This document shows, piece by piece, positions 1 to 6,466 of a DNA stretch of 27,481 nt. Made by a program: the position numbers and the translations under genes. The notes beneath the pieces are model-generated. The model did no database searches. It saw only the letters and a program-made list of their open reading frames with translations, and was not told the DNA's origin. How positions within the stretch are numbered: position 1 is the stretch's first letter; the number at the start of each line of letters is the position of its first letter. The stretch lies in NCBI GenBank assembly GCA_015485375.1, contig WFTU01000033.1:1-27481 (forward strand), in the 5' to 3' direction. This stretch comes from Paracoccaceae bacterium. Its GTDB lineage: Bacteria > Pseudomonadota > Alphaproteobacteria > Rhodobacterales > Rhodobacteraceae.

Positions 1-120
1 CACTCTGTTCGGGCCGAGTTGTATCCGCTTTGGGAACGCCCCGGCCTTTTCCAGCCTGGCCACGTGTTGTGGCGAGTATAGGACCAACTCCTTGAGCTGG
101 CGTTTTGAAAGTATCCGCAT
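1..120 (-). CDS. AlpA-family regulator, 5' part only
   Basis: This is the first 40 codons of a gene running off the left edge. The ATG at 118-120 (minus strand) is preceded by a purine-rich GGAGAG about 6 bases upstream. The protein begins MRILSKRQLKELV and continues with LYSPQHVARLEKAGAFPKR and a following LGPNRV. This matches the AlpA / prophage CP4-57 regulator pattern: a helix-turn-helix whose recognition helix is followed by a [K/A]GxFPK segment and an LGPxxVGW strand. AlpA proteins are small DNA-binding excisionase-like regulators that control integrase or excision genes of phages and genomic islands. Together with the att-like sequence at 460-482 this suggests an integrated element extending to the left. 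The family call rests on 40 residues; a MerR-like excisionase is the nearest alternative. Confidence 0.72.
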   Translation of the reverse strand, partial: MRILSKRQLKELVLYSPQHVARLEKAGAFPKRIQLGPNRV

Positions 121-325
121 CTCGATCTCTCCATGTTTGAAGAGCATCGCGATGCCCTAGGTTACGACAATACCCAGGCTAGGCGAGTGTATCAGCAGGT
201 GATCATGTTGGCGAGAATTTCATTTGATGGGAATGGTGTAATATCTGGATCGAGAAAAGGAACTGGCATATGTTCCGGAAGTAATGATATGACGCGTGCA
301 GATACCAGTTTTAGGGTGAACATAG

Positions 326-380
326 CAACCTATAGACAACCATAGAGACATATTTGGGAATCGAACTTCTGTATAGGTTG
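326..380. repeat. Inverted repeat, 9-bp arms
   Basis: CAACCTATA at 326-334 is the exact reverse complement of TATAGGTTG at 372-380, with 37 bases between. It lies between the AlpA-like gene and the tandem repeat at 385-406. It could be an excisionase or integrase binding site, but the arms are short and chance is not excluded. Confidence 0.4.
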
Positions 381-384
381 TATT

Positions 385-406
385 TTGGGGGTATTATTGG
401 GGGTAT
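385..406 (+). repeat. Tandem TTGGGGGTAT repeat, possible integrase arm sites
   Basis: TTGGGGGTAT occurs at 385-394 and again at 397-406, a 12-bp period, about 55 bases from the tRNA-end-like sequence. Closely spaced short direct repeats beside an att core are typical of arm-type binding sites of tyrosine integrases. The assignment is inference from position and spacing. Confidence 0.45.
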
Positions 407-459
407 ATGGCATAACCTAACACGGGTAATGTCATATATTTCAGGTTTTTAGACTTTAG

Positions 460-482
460 AAACGAGTCTTCTCCTGGCACCA
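460..482 (+). other. tRNA 3'-end-like sequence, candidate attachment site
   Basis: The sequence ends CGAGTC-TTCTCCTGGCACCA, which resembles the T-loop 3' half, acceptor strand, discriminator A and CCA tail of a tRNA gene. No matching 5' acceptor strand, D arm or anticodon arm lies upstream, so this is not an intact tRNA. Elements that integrate into a tRNA gene leave such a copied 3' fragment at their distal end. The AlpA-like gene and tandem repeat on its left side support reading it as an att direct repeat marking an island boundary. Confidence 0.45.
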
Positions 483-544
483 AAATTTTCCGAATATTAC
501 ACGATCGCAAGCGGATGCACTCTCGGTTCCGGGTCAGTGATGGC

Positions 545-1477
545 TCAGGATGACAGGGTGTCTCCGCCTTCGGTCAGGATGAATTTCAGGAACGAGCGGG
601 CGGCAAGGGAGAGGCGTTTGCCCTGCAGGTGTACGGCGTACCAGCGGCGTACCAACGGAAAGCCTTCGACGTCGAGCAGGGCGATGTGGCCGCTGGCCAG
701 TTCCAGTGCGATGTTGCGTTTGGACAGGACCGAGATTCCGAGGCCGGCCAGAACGCCCTGTTTGATCGCTTCCGAGCTGCCGAGTTCCATGAACGGGGTG
801 ATGGCGATATCCTGGTTGGCGAACATGCGGTCTACGGCGAGGCGGGTGCCGGAACCGGGCTCGCGGACCAGAAAGCGTTCCCCGGCCAGTCGGGCGAGGG
901 AGATGTCTTTTTCCTCGAGCAGCGGGTGTCCCGGTGGAGCGACGACAACCATTTCGTTGTCGATGAACGGATAGGCCTCGACGCCGATCTCGCTGGGGAC
1001 CTGTCCCATGATCAGCAGGTCGTCCTGATTGGATTTCAACCGCTCCAGAACTTTGGCGCGGTTGGTGATGGTCAGGCGCGGGCGCAGGTCGGGGTGGCGG
1101 TTGACGAAGGCGCCGAGCAGGTGGGGCATGAAATAGGTGGCGGAGGTGATCACGGCGAGGCTCAGGTCGCCGCGCACCACGCCCTTGTGTTCCGATGCCA
1201 GATCGTCAAGTGCCACCACGCCACCGAGAATTTCGCGCGCTGTGAGGTAGACATCGCGCCCGGCTGCGGTGGGGTGGATGGTGCGGCCGACCTGCTCCAG
1301 CAACGGCAGGCCCAGCGTTTCGCACAGCTTCTTGATCTGCATTGAAACTGTCGGTTGCGACAGGTTCAATGCCTCGGCAGCCTTGGTGTAGCCTTGCAGA
1401 CGCACCACAGCCTCGAATATCTGCAGCTGGCGCAGGGTCAGGCTTTGGACAATATTGCCTTTGACGAGATTTCCCAT
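545..1477 (-). CDS. cbbR: CbbR, LysR-type regulator of Calvin cycle genes
   Basis: This is a LysR-family transcription regulator of about 310 residues, the usual length. The N terminus carries the winged helix-turn-helix (LTLRQLQIFEAVVR ... YTKAAEALNLSQPTVSMQIKKL), followed by a two-lobed effector-binding domain from about residue 90. It is transcribed divergently from cbbM, 128 bases away, which is the classic cbbR arrangement. CbbR proteins activate the cbb operon in response to metabolites such as RuBP or NADPH and repress their own gene. The frame can be extended to a TTG at 1505-1507, but I chose the ATG at 1475-1477: the extension has no homologous look, and a good promoter (1484-1511) would place the transcript start almost on this ATG. 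No Shine-Dalgarno sequence precedes it, consistent with a leaderless or near-leaderless mRNA. Confidence 0.9.
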   Translation of the reverse strand: MGNLVKGNIVQSLTLRQLQIFEAVVRLQGYTKAAEALNLSQPTVSMQIKKLCETLGLPLLEQVGRTIHPTAAGRDVYLTAREILGGVVALDDLASEHKGVVRGDLSLAVITSATYFMPHLLGAFVNRHPDLRPRLTITNRAKVLERLKSNQDDLLIMGQVPSEIGVEAYPFIDNEMVVVAPPGHPLLEEKDISLARLAGERFLVREPGSGTRLAVDRMFANQDIAITPFMELGSSEAIKQGVLAGLGISVLSKRNIALELASGHIALLDVEGFPLVRRWYAVHLQGKRLSLAARSFLKFILTEGGDTLSS

Positions 1478-1483
1478 GTGGCT

Positions 1484-1511
1484 ATAATATAGAAAGTATC
1501 TATGCAATCAA
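1484..1511 (-). promoter_or_regulatory. Predicted cbbR promoter, near-leaderless
   Basis: On the minus strand there is TTGATT (1506-1511), a 16-base spacer and TATTAT (1484-1489), a fair sigma-70 match. Transcription would start near 1477, the first base of the chosen cbbR ATG. The candidate CbbR box at 1489-1503 lies between the two hexamers, which would allow negative autoregulation. Confidence 0.45.
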
Positions 1512-1535
1512 TAGAAACAATCGATTTTACTCTAT
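1489..1535. promoter_or_regulatory. Candidate CbbR operator half-site array
   Basis: ATAGA-N5-TCTAT at 1489-1503 is a perfect 5-bp-arm palindrome and contains the T-N11-A core of LysR-type boxes. A second ATAGA at 1511-1515 pairs with TCTAT at 1531-1535 over a 15-base gap. Such paired recognition and activation sites upstream of the activated gene are normal for LysR regulators. The array ends 70 bases before the cbbM start codon. I could not pick a clear cbbM -35/-10 pair; GATTAT at 1572-1577 is a weak -10 candidate. Confidence 0.5.
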
Positions 1536-1605
1536 ATCGCGCCCCGCTTAACTTCGAGGCAGACTATTCTGGATTATCGAATCGGCACTGTTAGGGAGAG
1601 AAAAC

Positions 1606-2991
1606 ATGCTAGACCAAACGAGTCGCTACAGCGACCTGAGCCTGAAAGAAGAAGATCTGATTGCCGGCGGCAAGCACGTTCTGGGCGCTTACAAGATGAA
1701 ACCGGCTGACGGCTTCTTTGACTACCTCGGCACCGCTGCGCACTTCTGCGCCGAAAGCTCGACAGGCACGAACGTCGCCACGACCACGACCGACGACTTC
1801 GCTATGGGTCTGGACGCGATCTGCTATGAGATCGACGAGGAAAAAGAGCTGATGAAAGTCGCTTTCCCGATCGACCTGTTCGACCGCAACATCATCGACG
1901 GCCGCGCCATGGTGGTGTCGTTGATGACCTGTATGATCGGCAACAACCAGGCGATGGGCGATGTGGAATACGCCAAGCTGCTCGATTTCTATGTGCCGCC
2001 CAACTTCCTGCGCCTGTTTGACGGCCCGTCCAAGGGCATTCAGGACATGTGGCGTATTCTGGGCCGCGACCTCGACAACGGCGGTATGGTTGTTGGCACG
2101 ATCATCAAGCCGAAACTCGGCCTGCGTCCGAAACCCTTCGCTGACGCCTGCTACCAGTTCTGGCTCGGTGGCGACTTCATCAAGAACGACGAGCCGCAGG
2201 GCAACCAGGTATACGCCCCGATGCGCGAGTCGATCCCGCTGATCGTGGATGCGATGAAACGCGCCATGGACGAAACCGGCGAAGCCAAGCTTTTCTCGGC
2301 CAACATCACGGCTGACGATCCCTCCGAAATGATCGCCCGCGGCGAATATATTCTGGAGCAGTTCGGCAACCTGTCCGAAAACGTCGCCTTCCTCGTGGAC
2401 GGTTTCGTCGGCGGTTGCGGCATGATCACAAATGCCCGTCGCAACTTCCCGAACCAGTTCCTGCATTATCACCGCGCCGGTCACGGCATGGTCACCGGCG
2501 AGGAATCCAACCGCGGTTACACTGCGCTGGTCCACATGAAATGGGCGCGTATGTCCGGCTCCTCGGGCATTCACACCGGCACCATGGGCTTCGGCAAAAT
2601 GGAGGGCTACAAGTCCGACACCGTTCTGGCCGATGCGCTGATGCACGATGTTTCCAAAGGCACCCACTACACCCAGCCGTGGGAGCGCATGAAACCGACT
2701 TCGCCGATCATCTCGGGCGGTATGAACGCGCTGCGTCTGCCGGGTTTCTTTGACAACCTCGGCCACTGTAACGTGATCCAGACTTCCGGCGGTGGCGCAC
2801 TTGGCCACAAAGACGGCATCGTTGCCGGCGCGAAATCGTTGCGTCAGTCGTTCGAAGCCTGGCAGGAGGGTGTTGATCTGGTCGAATACGCCAAGGATCA
2901 TCCGGAGCTTGCCGGTGCGTTTTCCTCGTTCACGTCCGATGCGGATGCCATCTATCCGGACTGGCGCGAGAAACTCGGCGCACACAAGTAA
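1606..2991 (+). CDS. cbbM: Form II ribulose-1,5-bisphosphate carboxylase large subunit
   Basis: CbbM fixes CO2 onto ribulose-1,5-bisphosphate, giving two 3-phosphoglycerate, in the cytoplasm; form II enzymes work as dimers of large subunits without a small subunit. The 461 residues match the usual form II length. Visible catalytic elements are the KPK segment (K168, K170), the carbamylated lysine K193 in GGDFIKNDEPQ, H289 in HYHRAGH, loop-6 lysine K331 in GFGKMEG, the S370-GG stretch and the GGG phosphate-binding stretch at 395-397. A strong ribosome site AGGGAGAG (1593-1600) precedes the ATG. No small-subunit gene follows; instead the activase genes cbbQ and cbbO do, past a hairpin and a terminator. 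All catalytic residues I could check are present, so it should be a functional carboxylase and not a RuBisCO-like protein. Confidence 0.97.
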   Translation: MLDQTSRYSDLSLKEEDLIAGGKHVLGAYKMKPADGFFDYLGTAAHFCAESSTGTNVATTTTDDFAMGLDAICYEIDEEKELMKVAFPIDLFDRNIIDGRAMVVSLMTCMIGNNQAMGDVEYAKLLDFYVPPNFLRLFDGPSKGIQDMWRILGRDLDNGGMVVGTIIKPKLGLRPKPFADACYQFWLGGDFIKNDEPQGNQVYAPMRESIPLIVDAMKRAMDETGEAKLFSANITADDPSEMIARGEYILEQFGNLSENVAFLVDGFVGGCGMITNARRNFPNQFLHYHRAGHGMVTGEESNRGYTALVHMKWARMSGSSGIHTGTMGFGKMEGYKSDTVLADALMHDVSKGTHYTQPWERMKPTSPIISGGMNALRLPGFFDNLGHCNVIQTSGGGALGHKDGIVAGAKSLRQSFEAWQEGVDLVEYAKDHPELAGAFSSFTSDADAIYPDWREKLGAHK

Positions 2992-3001
2992 GATATCCAT
3001 C

Positions 3002-3027
3002 CCTGTCCCGCCATATGGCGGGGCAGG
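3002..3027 (+). other. Strong intercistronic hairpin after cbbM
   Basis: CCTGTCCCGCC (3002-3012) pairs with GGCGGGGCAGG (3017-3027) around a 4-base loop: 11 pairs with one G-U. It lies 11 bases after the cbbM stop and has no T-run behind it. It is likely a 3' stabiliser of the cbbM message that protects it after processing or termination downstream. Confidence 0.6.
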
Positions 3028-3042
3028 AGACCTTTATCAATG

Positions 3043-3063
3043 AGCCAAGGCGCTTGGCTTTTT
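3043..3063 (+). terminator. Rho-independent terminator between cbbM and cbbQ
   Basis: AGCCAAG (3043-3049) and CTTGGCT (3053-3059) form a perfect 7-bp stem with a GCG loop, followed by a short T-run (3059-3063). The cbbQ ribosome site CAGGGGA (3073-3079) begins just after. It most likely acts as a partial terminator, giving much cbbM mRNA and less cbbQO read-through. Confidence 0.65.
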
Positions 3064-3085
3064 CATAAAGATCAGGGGAAAACCA

Positions 3086-3889
3086 ATGACCGATGCGCAG
3101 CAATTCACAATCCAAAACGAGCCATTCTACCATGCCACCGGCGAGGAAATCGCCTTGTACGAGGCCGCCTATGCCGCGCGCCTTCCGGTTATGGTCAAAG
3201 GCCCGACAGGCTGCGGTAAATCCCGTTTTGTGGAATACATGGCGTGGAAGCTGAAAAAACCGCTGATCACCGTTGCCTGTAACGAGGATATGACGGCAGC
3301 GGACCTGGTCGGGCGCTTTCTGCTCGATGAAAACGGTACCAACTGGCAGGACGGTCCACTGACCGTTGCCGCGCGTATTGGCGCGATCTGTTACCTCGAC
3401 GAGGTGGTCGAGGCGCGGCAGGACACCACCGTGGTTATCCATCCGCTGACCGACCATCGCCGGGTATTGCCACTGGACAAAAAGGGCGAACTGCTGGAAG
3501 CGCACCCCGATTTCCAGCTCGTGATTTCCTATAACCCCGGTTACCAGAGCCTGATGAAAGACCTCAAACAGTCGACCAAGCAACGCTTTACCGCGCTTGA
3601 TTTCGACTATCCCGAGGCAGACGACGAGGCCGCAATTGTCGAACGCGAAGGCGGTGTGGATCGCGAAATGGCGCTGAAACTGGTCGAGATTGCCCACAAG
3701 GCGCGGAACCTGAAAGGCCACGGCATTGACGAAGGCATATCCACCCGTCTGCTGGTCTACGGTGCGATGCTGATCAAAGGTGGAATCGCACCGGTGGAGG
3801 CCTGTAAAATGGCGATGGTCCGGCCGCTTTCGGATGATGCCGATATTCGTGCGACGCTCGACGCCGCCGTCGAAATGATCCTTGGATAG
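3086..3889 (+). CDS. cbbQ: CbbQ, AAA+ ATPase of RuBisCO activase
   Basis: CbbQ is a MoxR-type AAA+ ATPase that forms hexamers and, with CbbO, removes inhibitory sugar phosphates from RuBisCO using ATP. The 267 residues show Walker A GPTGCGKS (39-46), Walker B ICYLDE (101-106), a sensor-1 asparagine in ISYNPGY (N150) and a C-terminal helical lid. Length is normal for CbbQ/NorQ. The start ATG at 3086 follows CAGGGGA with good spacing. Its stop codon TAG is immediately followed by the cbbO ATG, indicating translational coupling. NorQ is the closest alternative family, but the position between cbbM and a VWA-domain cbbO settles the assignment. Confidence 0.95.
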   Translation: MTDAQQFTIQNEPFYHATGEEIALYEAAYAARLPVMVKGPTGCGKSRFVEYMAWKLKKPLITVACNEDMTAADLVGRFLLDENGTNWQDGPLTVAARIGAICYLDEVVEARQDTTVVIHPLTDHRRVLPLDKKGELLEAHPDFQLVISYNPGYQSLMKDLKQSTKQRFTALDFDYPEADDEAAIVEREGGVDREMALKLVEIAHKARNLKGHGIDEGISTRLLVYGAMLIKGGIAPVEACKMAMVRPLSDDADIRATLDAAVEMILG

Positions 3890-6109
3890 ATGGAACCCGA
3901 AGCCCAAATCTGGCGCGACCGGCTGAACTGCTCCGTCTCGAAGGTGGATGCCATTTTCGAGGACGCGCTGGCGCGTGCGCAAGAGGTGATGGACGAGGAC
4001 GCGCTCTATGCGTGGCTGGCCGGCACCGATGTGGTTTGCGGACTGGGCCGCGGGATCGAACTGCCGCTCTACTATCTTGATGAAATGCCCGAGGTGGTGA
4101 AACACTCCGATGCCGCTATCCTGCCCGAGGTTGCCGATCTGTGCGCCTATCTGTCGAAGGAAGCCGTGCGTGGCTCGATCGGGCCGTTTCTGGGCACGCT
4201 GGCGCAAGTGGCGCGGCGACTGGACAATGCCGACCTGTTGCGTATCTGGCTGCGCATGATCCGCAAAATGGTGACGGAGGCAAAGGACGGTACCACGCCG
4301 CTGCTGGCCCGCGCGCCCTATCTGTTTTCGCAGCTTTCCCTGCCCGGGGTTCAGGCCTGGGTGGACTACGGTATTCGGGTATACCGGGACTACCAGCACC
4401 GTCTGCCCGACTATTTCAGTCTGCAAAGCGCCGATTCCAAGGCGATGCTGGTCAAGCAACGCTCCGGAACCCTGTTTATGGATGCCGAGCGGCAGCTTTA
4501 TATGTTCCAGCGGGCATTTTTTGACTCCGACACCGATTTCCGGCCCTATTCCGAGGCCTTCGAAACCGCCCGCAAACCCAAGCCGCATTATGACCAGCTT
4601 GGCCTCCATATCCCCGATGTCTACGAGGATCTGGGCACGGTTTCGGGCATGGAGCGCTACTACGCTGTTATCGCCCATATGCTGGCCCACAAACGCTGGA
4701 CCACGCCGCTGCTGGCCGACAATTTCAGTGTATTCCAGCATATCGCAATCGAGATTTTCGAGGATGCCCGTGTGGAGCATCTTGCCATGTTGCAATACCC
4801 GGGCCTGCGCAAGCTCTGGACCTCGTTGCACCCGATCCCCAAACCCGGTTCCTGCCCGCAGGGTTGGTCCTGTATCCGGCACAAACTGGCCATGCTGTCC
4901 TATGCCATGCTTAATCCGGAGCATCGCTATACCGATCCGGCCTTGATGGAATACGTCGCCCTGTTCCGCGAGCGGGTGGCGGCTGATCCGCATGACCCGA
5001 AACTGGCGGTGGATCTTGGTGTGCAGTGGCTGGCAAAGAACTACGTACATGATTTTCGCAAGCCCAACGTCTGGTTCGAGGATACCGAGGTCAGCTATCG
5101 GGATGATAACCGGTACCTGTGGATGTTCCTCGAGGAAGCCGAGGAGGAGGATGATTTCCATTCCGACCACGGCGCGCAGCAGCGCAAGGAGGACGAGGAT
5201 GACGACGGCCTTCTGCCGCCGCGTTTCTATCCCGAGTGGGATTACCAGTTGCAAAGCTACCGCCCCGACTGGGTGACCGTGTTTGAGAGCCTGCAGGAAC
5301 AGGGCAATGCGGCCGAGATCGACAAGCTGCTGGAAAAGCACCAGCGCCTGCTGAAGCAGCTCAAGGCGATTGTGGACCTGTTGAAGCCGCAGCAACGCAA
5401 GCGGGTGCGCTACCAGAATGAAGGCGACGACCTCGATATCGACGTGGCCATTCGGGCCGCGATCGACTACCGCATCGGTTCCACGCCCGATACCCGCATC
5501 ATGCAAAGTCATGTGAAGGACGGGCGGGACATCGCGGTGATGCTGCTTCTGGACCTGTCGGAATCCATCAACGATGTGCCCGCAGGGTCGGAGAGCAGCA
5601 TCCTGCAGCTATCGCAGGAAGCGGCGGCGCTGCTGGCAACGTCGGTAGAATCCCTTGGCGATCCGCTGGCCATTGGCGGTTTCAGTTCCAACACCCGCAA
5701 CGAGGTCAGCTTTTCCCATTTCAAAGGGTTCAAGGAACCGTGGGGCGATGCCCCGAAGGCGCGCCTTGCCGCGATGAAAGCCGGGTATTCCACCCGCATG
5801 GGCGCCGCCCTGCGCCACGCGGGCGCATATCTTGCCAACCGTGCCGAGGAAAAACGCCTGTTGCTGGTGCTGACCGACGGTGCGCCGCATGACATCGATG
5901 TGGCTGACCCGAAGTATCTTCAGGACGATACGCATATCGCCGTGGGCGAGCTGGCCAGCAAGGGTGTTACCACCTATTGCATCAGCCTTGACCCGCATGC
6001 GGATGACTATGTCGCCGATATTTTCGGGCGGAACAATTTTGCCGTGATCGACCGGATCGAAAGCCTGCCGGAGAAGCTGCCGAAACTGTTTATGTCGCTT
6101 ACGCGATAG
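3890..6109 (+). CDS. cbbO: CbbO, VWA-domain adaptor of RuBisCO activase
   Basis: CbbO is the substrate-adaptor partner of CbbQ: one copy is thought to sit on a CbbQ hexamer and bind RuBisCO through its von Willebrand factor A domain. The 739 residues fall within the family's range. The N-terminal two thirds are helical. A very acidic linker (roughly residues 415-445, rich in Glu and Asp) precedes the C-terminal VWA domain, whose metal-binding MIDAS motif DLSES is at 555-559 with a later TDG at 662-664. The MIDAS residues are intact. The ATG directly abuts the cbbQ stop codon, and no separate ribosome site is evident, so expression probably depends on cbbQ translation. Confidence 0.94.
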   Translation: MEPEAQIWRDRLNCSVSKVDAIFEDALARAQEVMDEDALYAWLAGTDVVCGLGRGIELPLYYLDEMPEVVKHSDAAILPEVADLCAYLSKEAVRGSIGPFLGTLAQVARRLDNADLLRIWLRMIRKMVTEAKDGTTPLLARAPYLFSQLSLPGVQAWVDYGIRVYRDYQHRLPDYFSLQSADSKAMLVKQRSGTLFMDAERQLYMFQRAFFDSDTDFRPYSEAFETARKPKPHYDQLGLHIPDVYEDLGTVSGMERYYAVIAHMLAHKRWTTPLLADNFSVFQHIAIEIFEDARVEHLAMLQYPGLRKLWTSLHPIPKPGSCPQGWSCIRHKLAMLSYAMLNPEHRYTDPALMEYVALFRERVAADPHDPKLAVDLGVQWLAKNYVHDFRKPNVWFEDTEVSYRDDNRYLWMFLEEAEEEDDFHSDHGAQQRKEDEDDDGLLPPRFYPEWDYQLQSYRPDWVTVFESLQEQGNAAEIDKLLEKHQRLLKQLKAIVDLLKPQQRKRVRYQNEGDDLDIDVAIRAAIDYRIGSTPDTRIMQSHVKDGRDIAVMLLLDLSESINDVPAGSESSILQLSQEAAALLATSVESLGDPLAIGGFSSNTRNEVSFSHFKGFKEPWGDAPKARLAAMKAGYSTRMGAALRHAGAYLANRAEEKRLLLVLTDGAPHDIDVADPKYLQDDTHIAVGELASKGVTTYCISLDPHADDYVADIFGRNNFAVIDRIESLPEKLPKLFMSLTR

Positions 6110-6191
6110 AGGAACAGTGTTCAGTCGGAATACCGATCAGCCTGCCATTTTGGTTTGCGCTGGCTTTTCAGCGATAAACCCGGCATAACAA

Positions 6192-6211
6192 CATATTCTA
6201 ATAATATGAAT
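6192..6211. promoter_or_regulatory. Palindrome upstream of the DUF2892 gene
   Basis: CATATT (6192-6197) and AATATG (6203-6208) are exact inverted arms around a 5-base gap. Overlapping it, ATTC (6195-6198) and GAAT (6208-6211) are 9 bases apart, close to the ATTC-N8-GAAT pattern of BigR/SqrR-type persulfide repressors, which often control DUF2892-type genes. The spacing is off by one, so the regulator is a guess; an operator of some kind just before the gene is plausible. Confidence 0.35.
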
Positions 6212-6224
6212 CGAGGGAGAGAAA

Positions 6225-6428
6225 ATGTCCGCACAACGTATGACCATGACTATCGCCGGTCTGTTTATCCTCGTGAGCCTGCTGCTCGCACACATCAGTG
6301 GCCAGATCGATATCACGTCGGTTAGCTGGCTTTGGGTTACGGTTTTTGTCGGCCTGAACCTGTTCCAGTCCGGCCTGACCGGCTGGTGCCTGATGACGAA
6401 AATTCTTGGCCGCCTCGGCGCCAGATAA
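6225..6428 (+). CDS. DUF2892 (YgaP-type transmembrane) small protein
   Basis: This 67-residue inner-membrane protein has two hydrophobic segments (about residues 8-26 and 33-55) and the family pattern VFVGLNLFQSGLTGWC near the second helix, followed by a short ending in LGRLGAR. It matches the DUF2892 family, also found as the C-terminal membrane part of the rhodanese YgaP. Members are often linked to sulfur or persulfide metabolism, but the function of stand-alone copies is not known. A strong ribosome site GAGGGAGAG precedes the ATG. It lies 115 bases after cbbO with its own palindrome, so it may be a separate unit. The cysteine in the GWC position is retained. Confidence 0.8.
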   Translation: MSAQRMTMTIAGLFILVSLLLAHISGQIDITSVSWLWVTVFVGLNLFQSGLTGWCLMTKILGRLGAR

Positions 6429-6448
6429 GAAAACCGGCGGGAGGGTCC

Positions 6449-6466
6449 GGAACGGCTTTCCCGTCC
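6449..6466. terminator. Weak hairpin between convergent genes
   Basis: GGA(A)CGG and CCGTCC form a 6-bp stem with one bulged A and a 5-base loop in the 38-base gap between the DUF2892 gene and the convergent barrel gene. There is no T-run on either strand. It may contribute to ending both transcripts, but support is thin. Confidence 0.25.

Larger units (their letters stand above)
121..544. other. Gene-free AT-rich junction region
   Basis: I see no convincing gene in these 424 bases. They are clearly AT-richer than the rest of the window. A 70-codon open frame at 133-345 has no ribosome binding site and no recognisable protein pattern. The region holds an inverted repeat (326-380), a tandem TTGGGGGTAT repeat (385-406) and a tRNA-end-like sequence (460-482), which fit the end of an integrated element. 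Positions 483-544 lie downstream of cbbR and show no clear terminator. Confidence 0.6.

Noticed and set aside
133..345. 70-codon plus-strand frame in the left junction
   Set aside because: No ribosome site, no family pattern, and it lies in AT-rich DNA with repeat structure.
460..482. Intact tRNA gene
   Set aside because: Only the 3' end resembles a tRNA. I found no complementary 5' acceptor strand, D arm or anticodon arm in the preceding 90 bases.
1478..1507. Upstream TTG start adding 10 residues to CbbR
   Set aside because: No ribosome site precedes it, it overlaps the predicted promoter and operator, and CbbR proteins normally start shortly before the LTLRQL segment.
2930..5512. 860-codon open frame antisense to cbbQ and cbbO
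   Set aside because: It crosses three genes on the other strand whose protein motifs are unmistakable. Its translation is His/Gln/Arg-rich, as expected of a codon-bias shadow.
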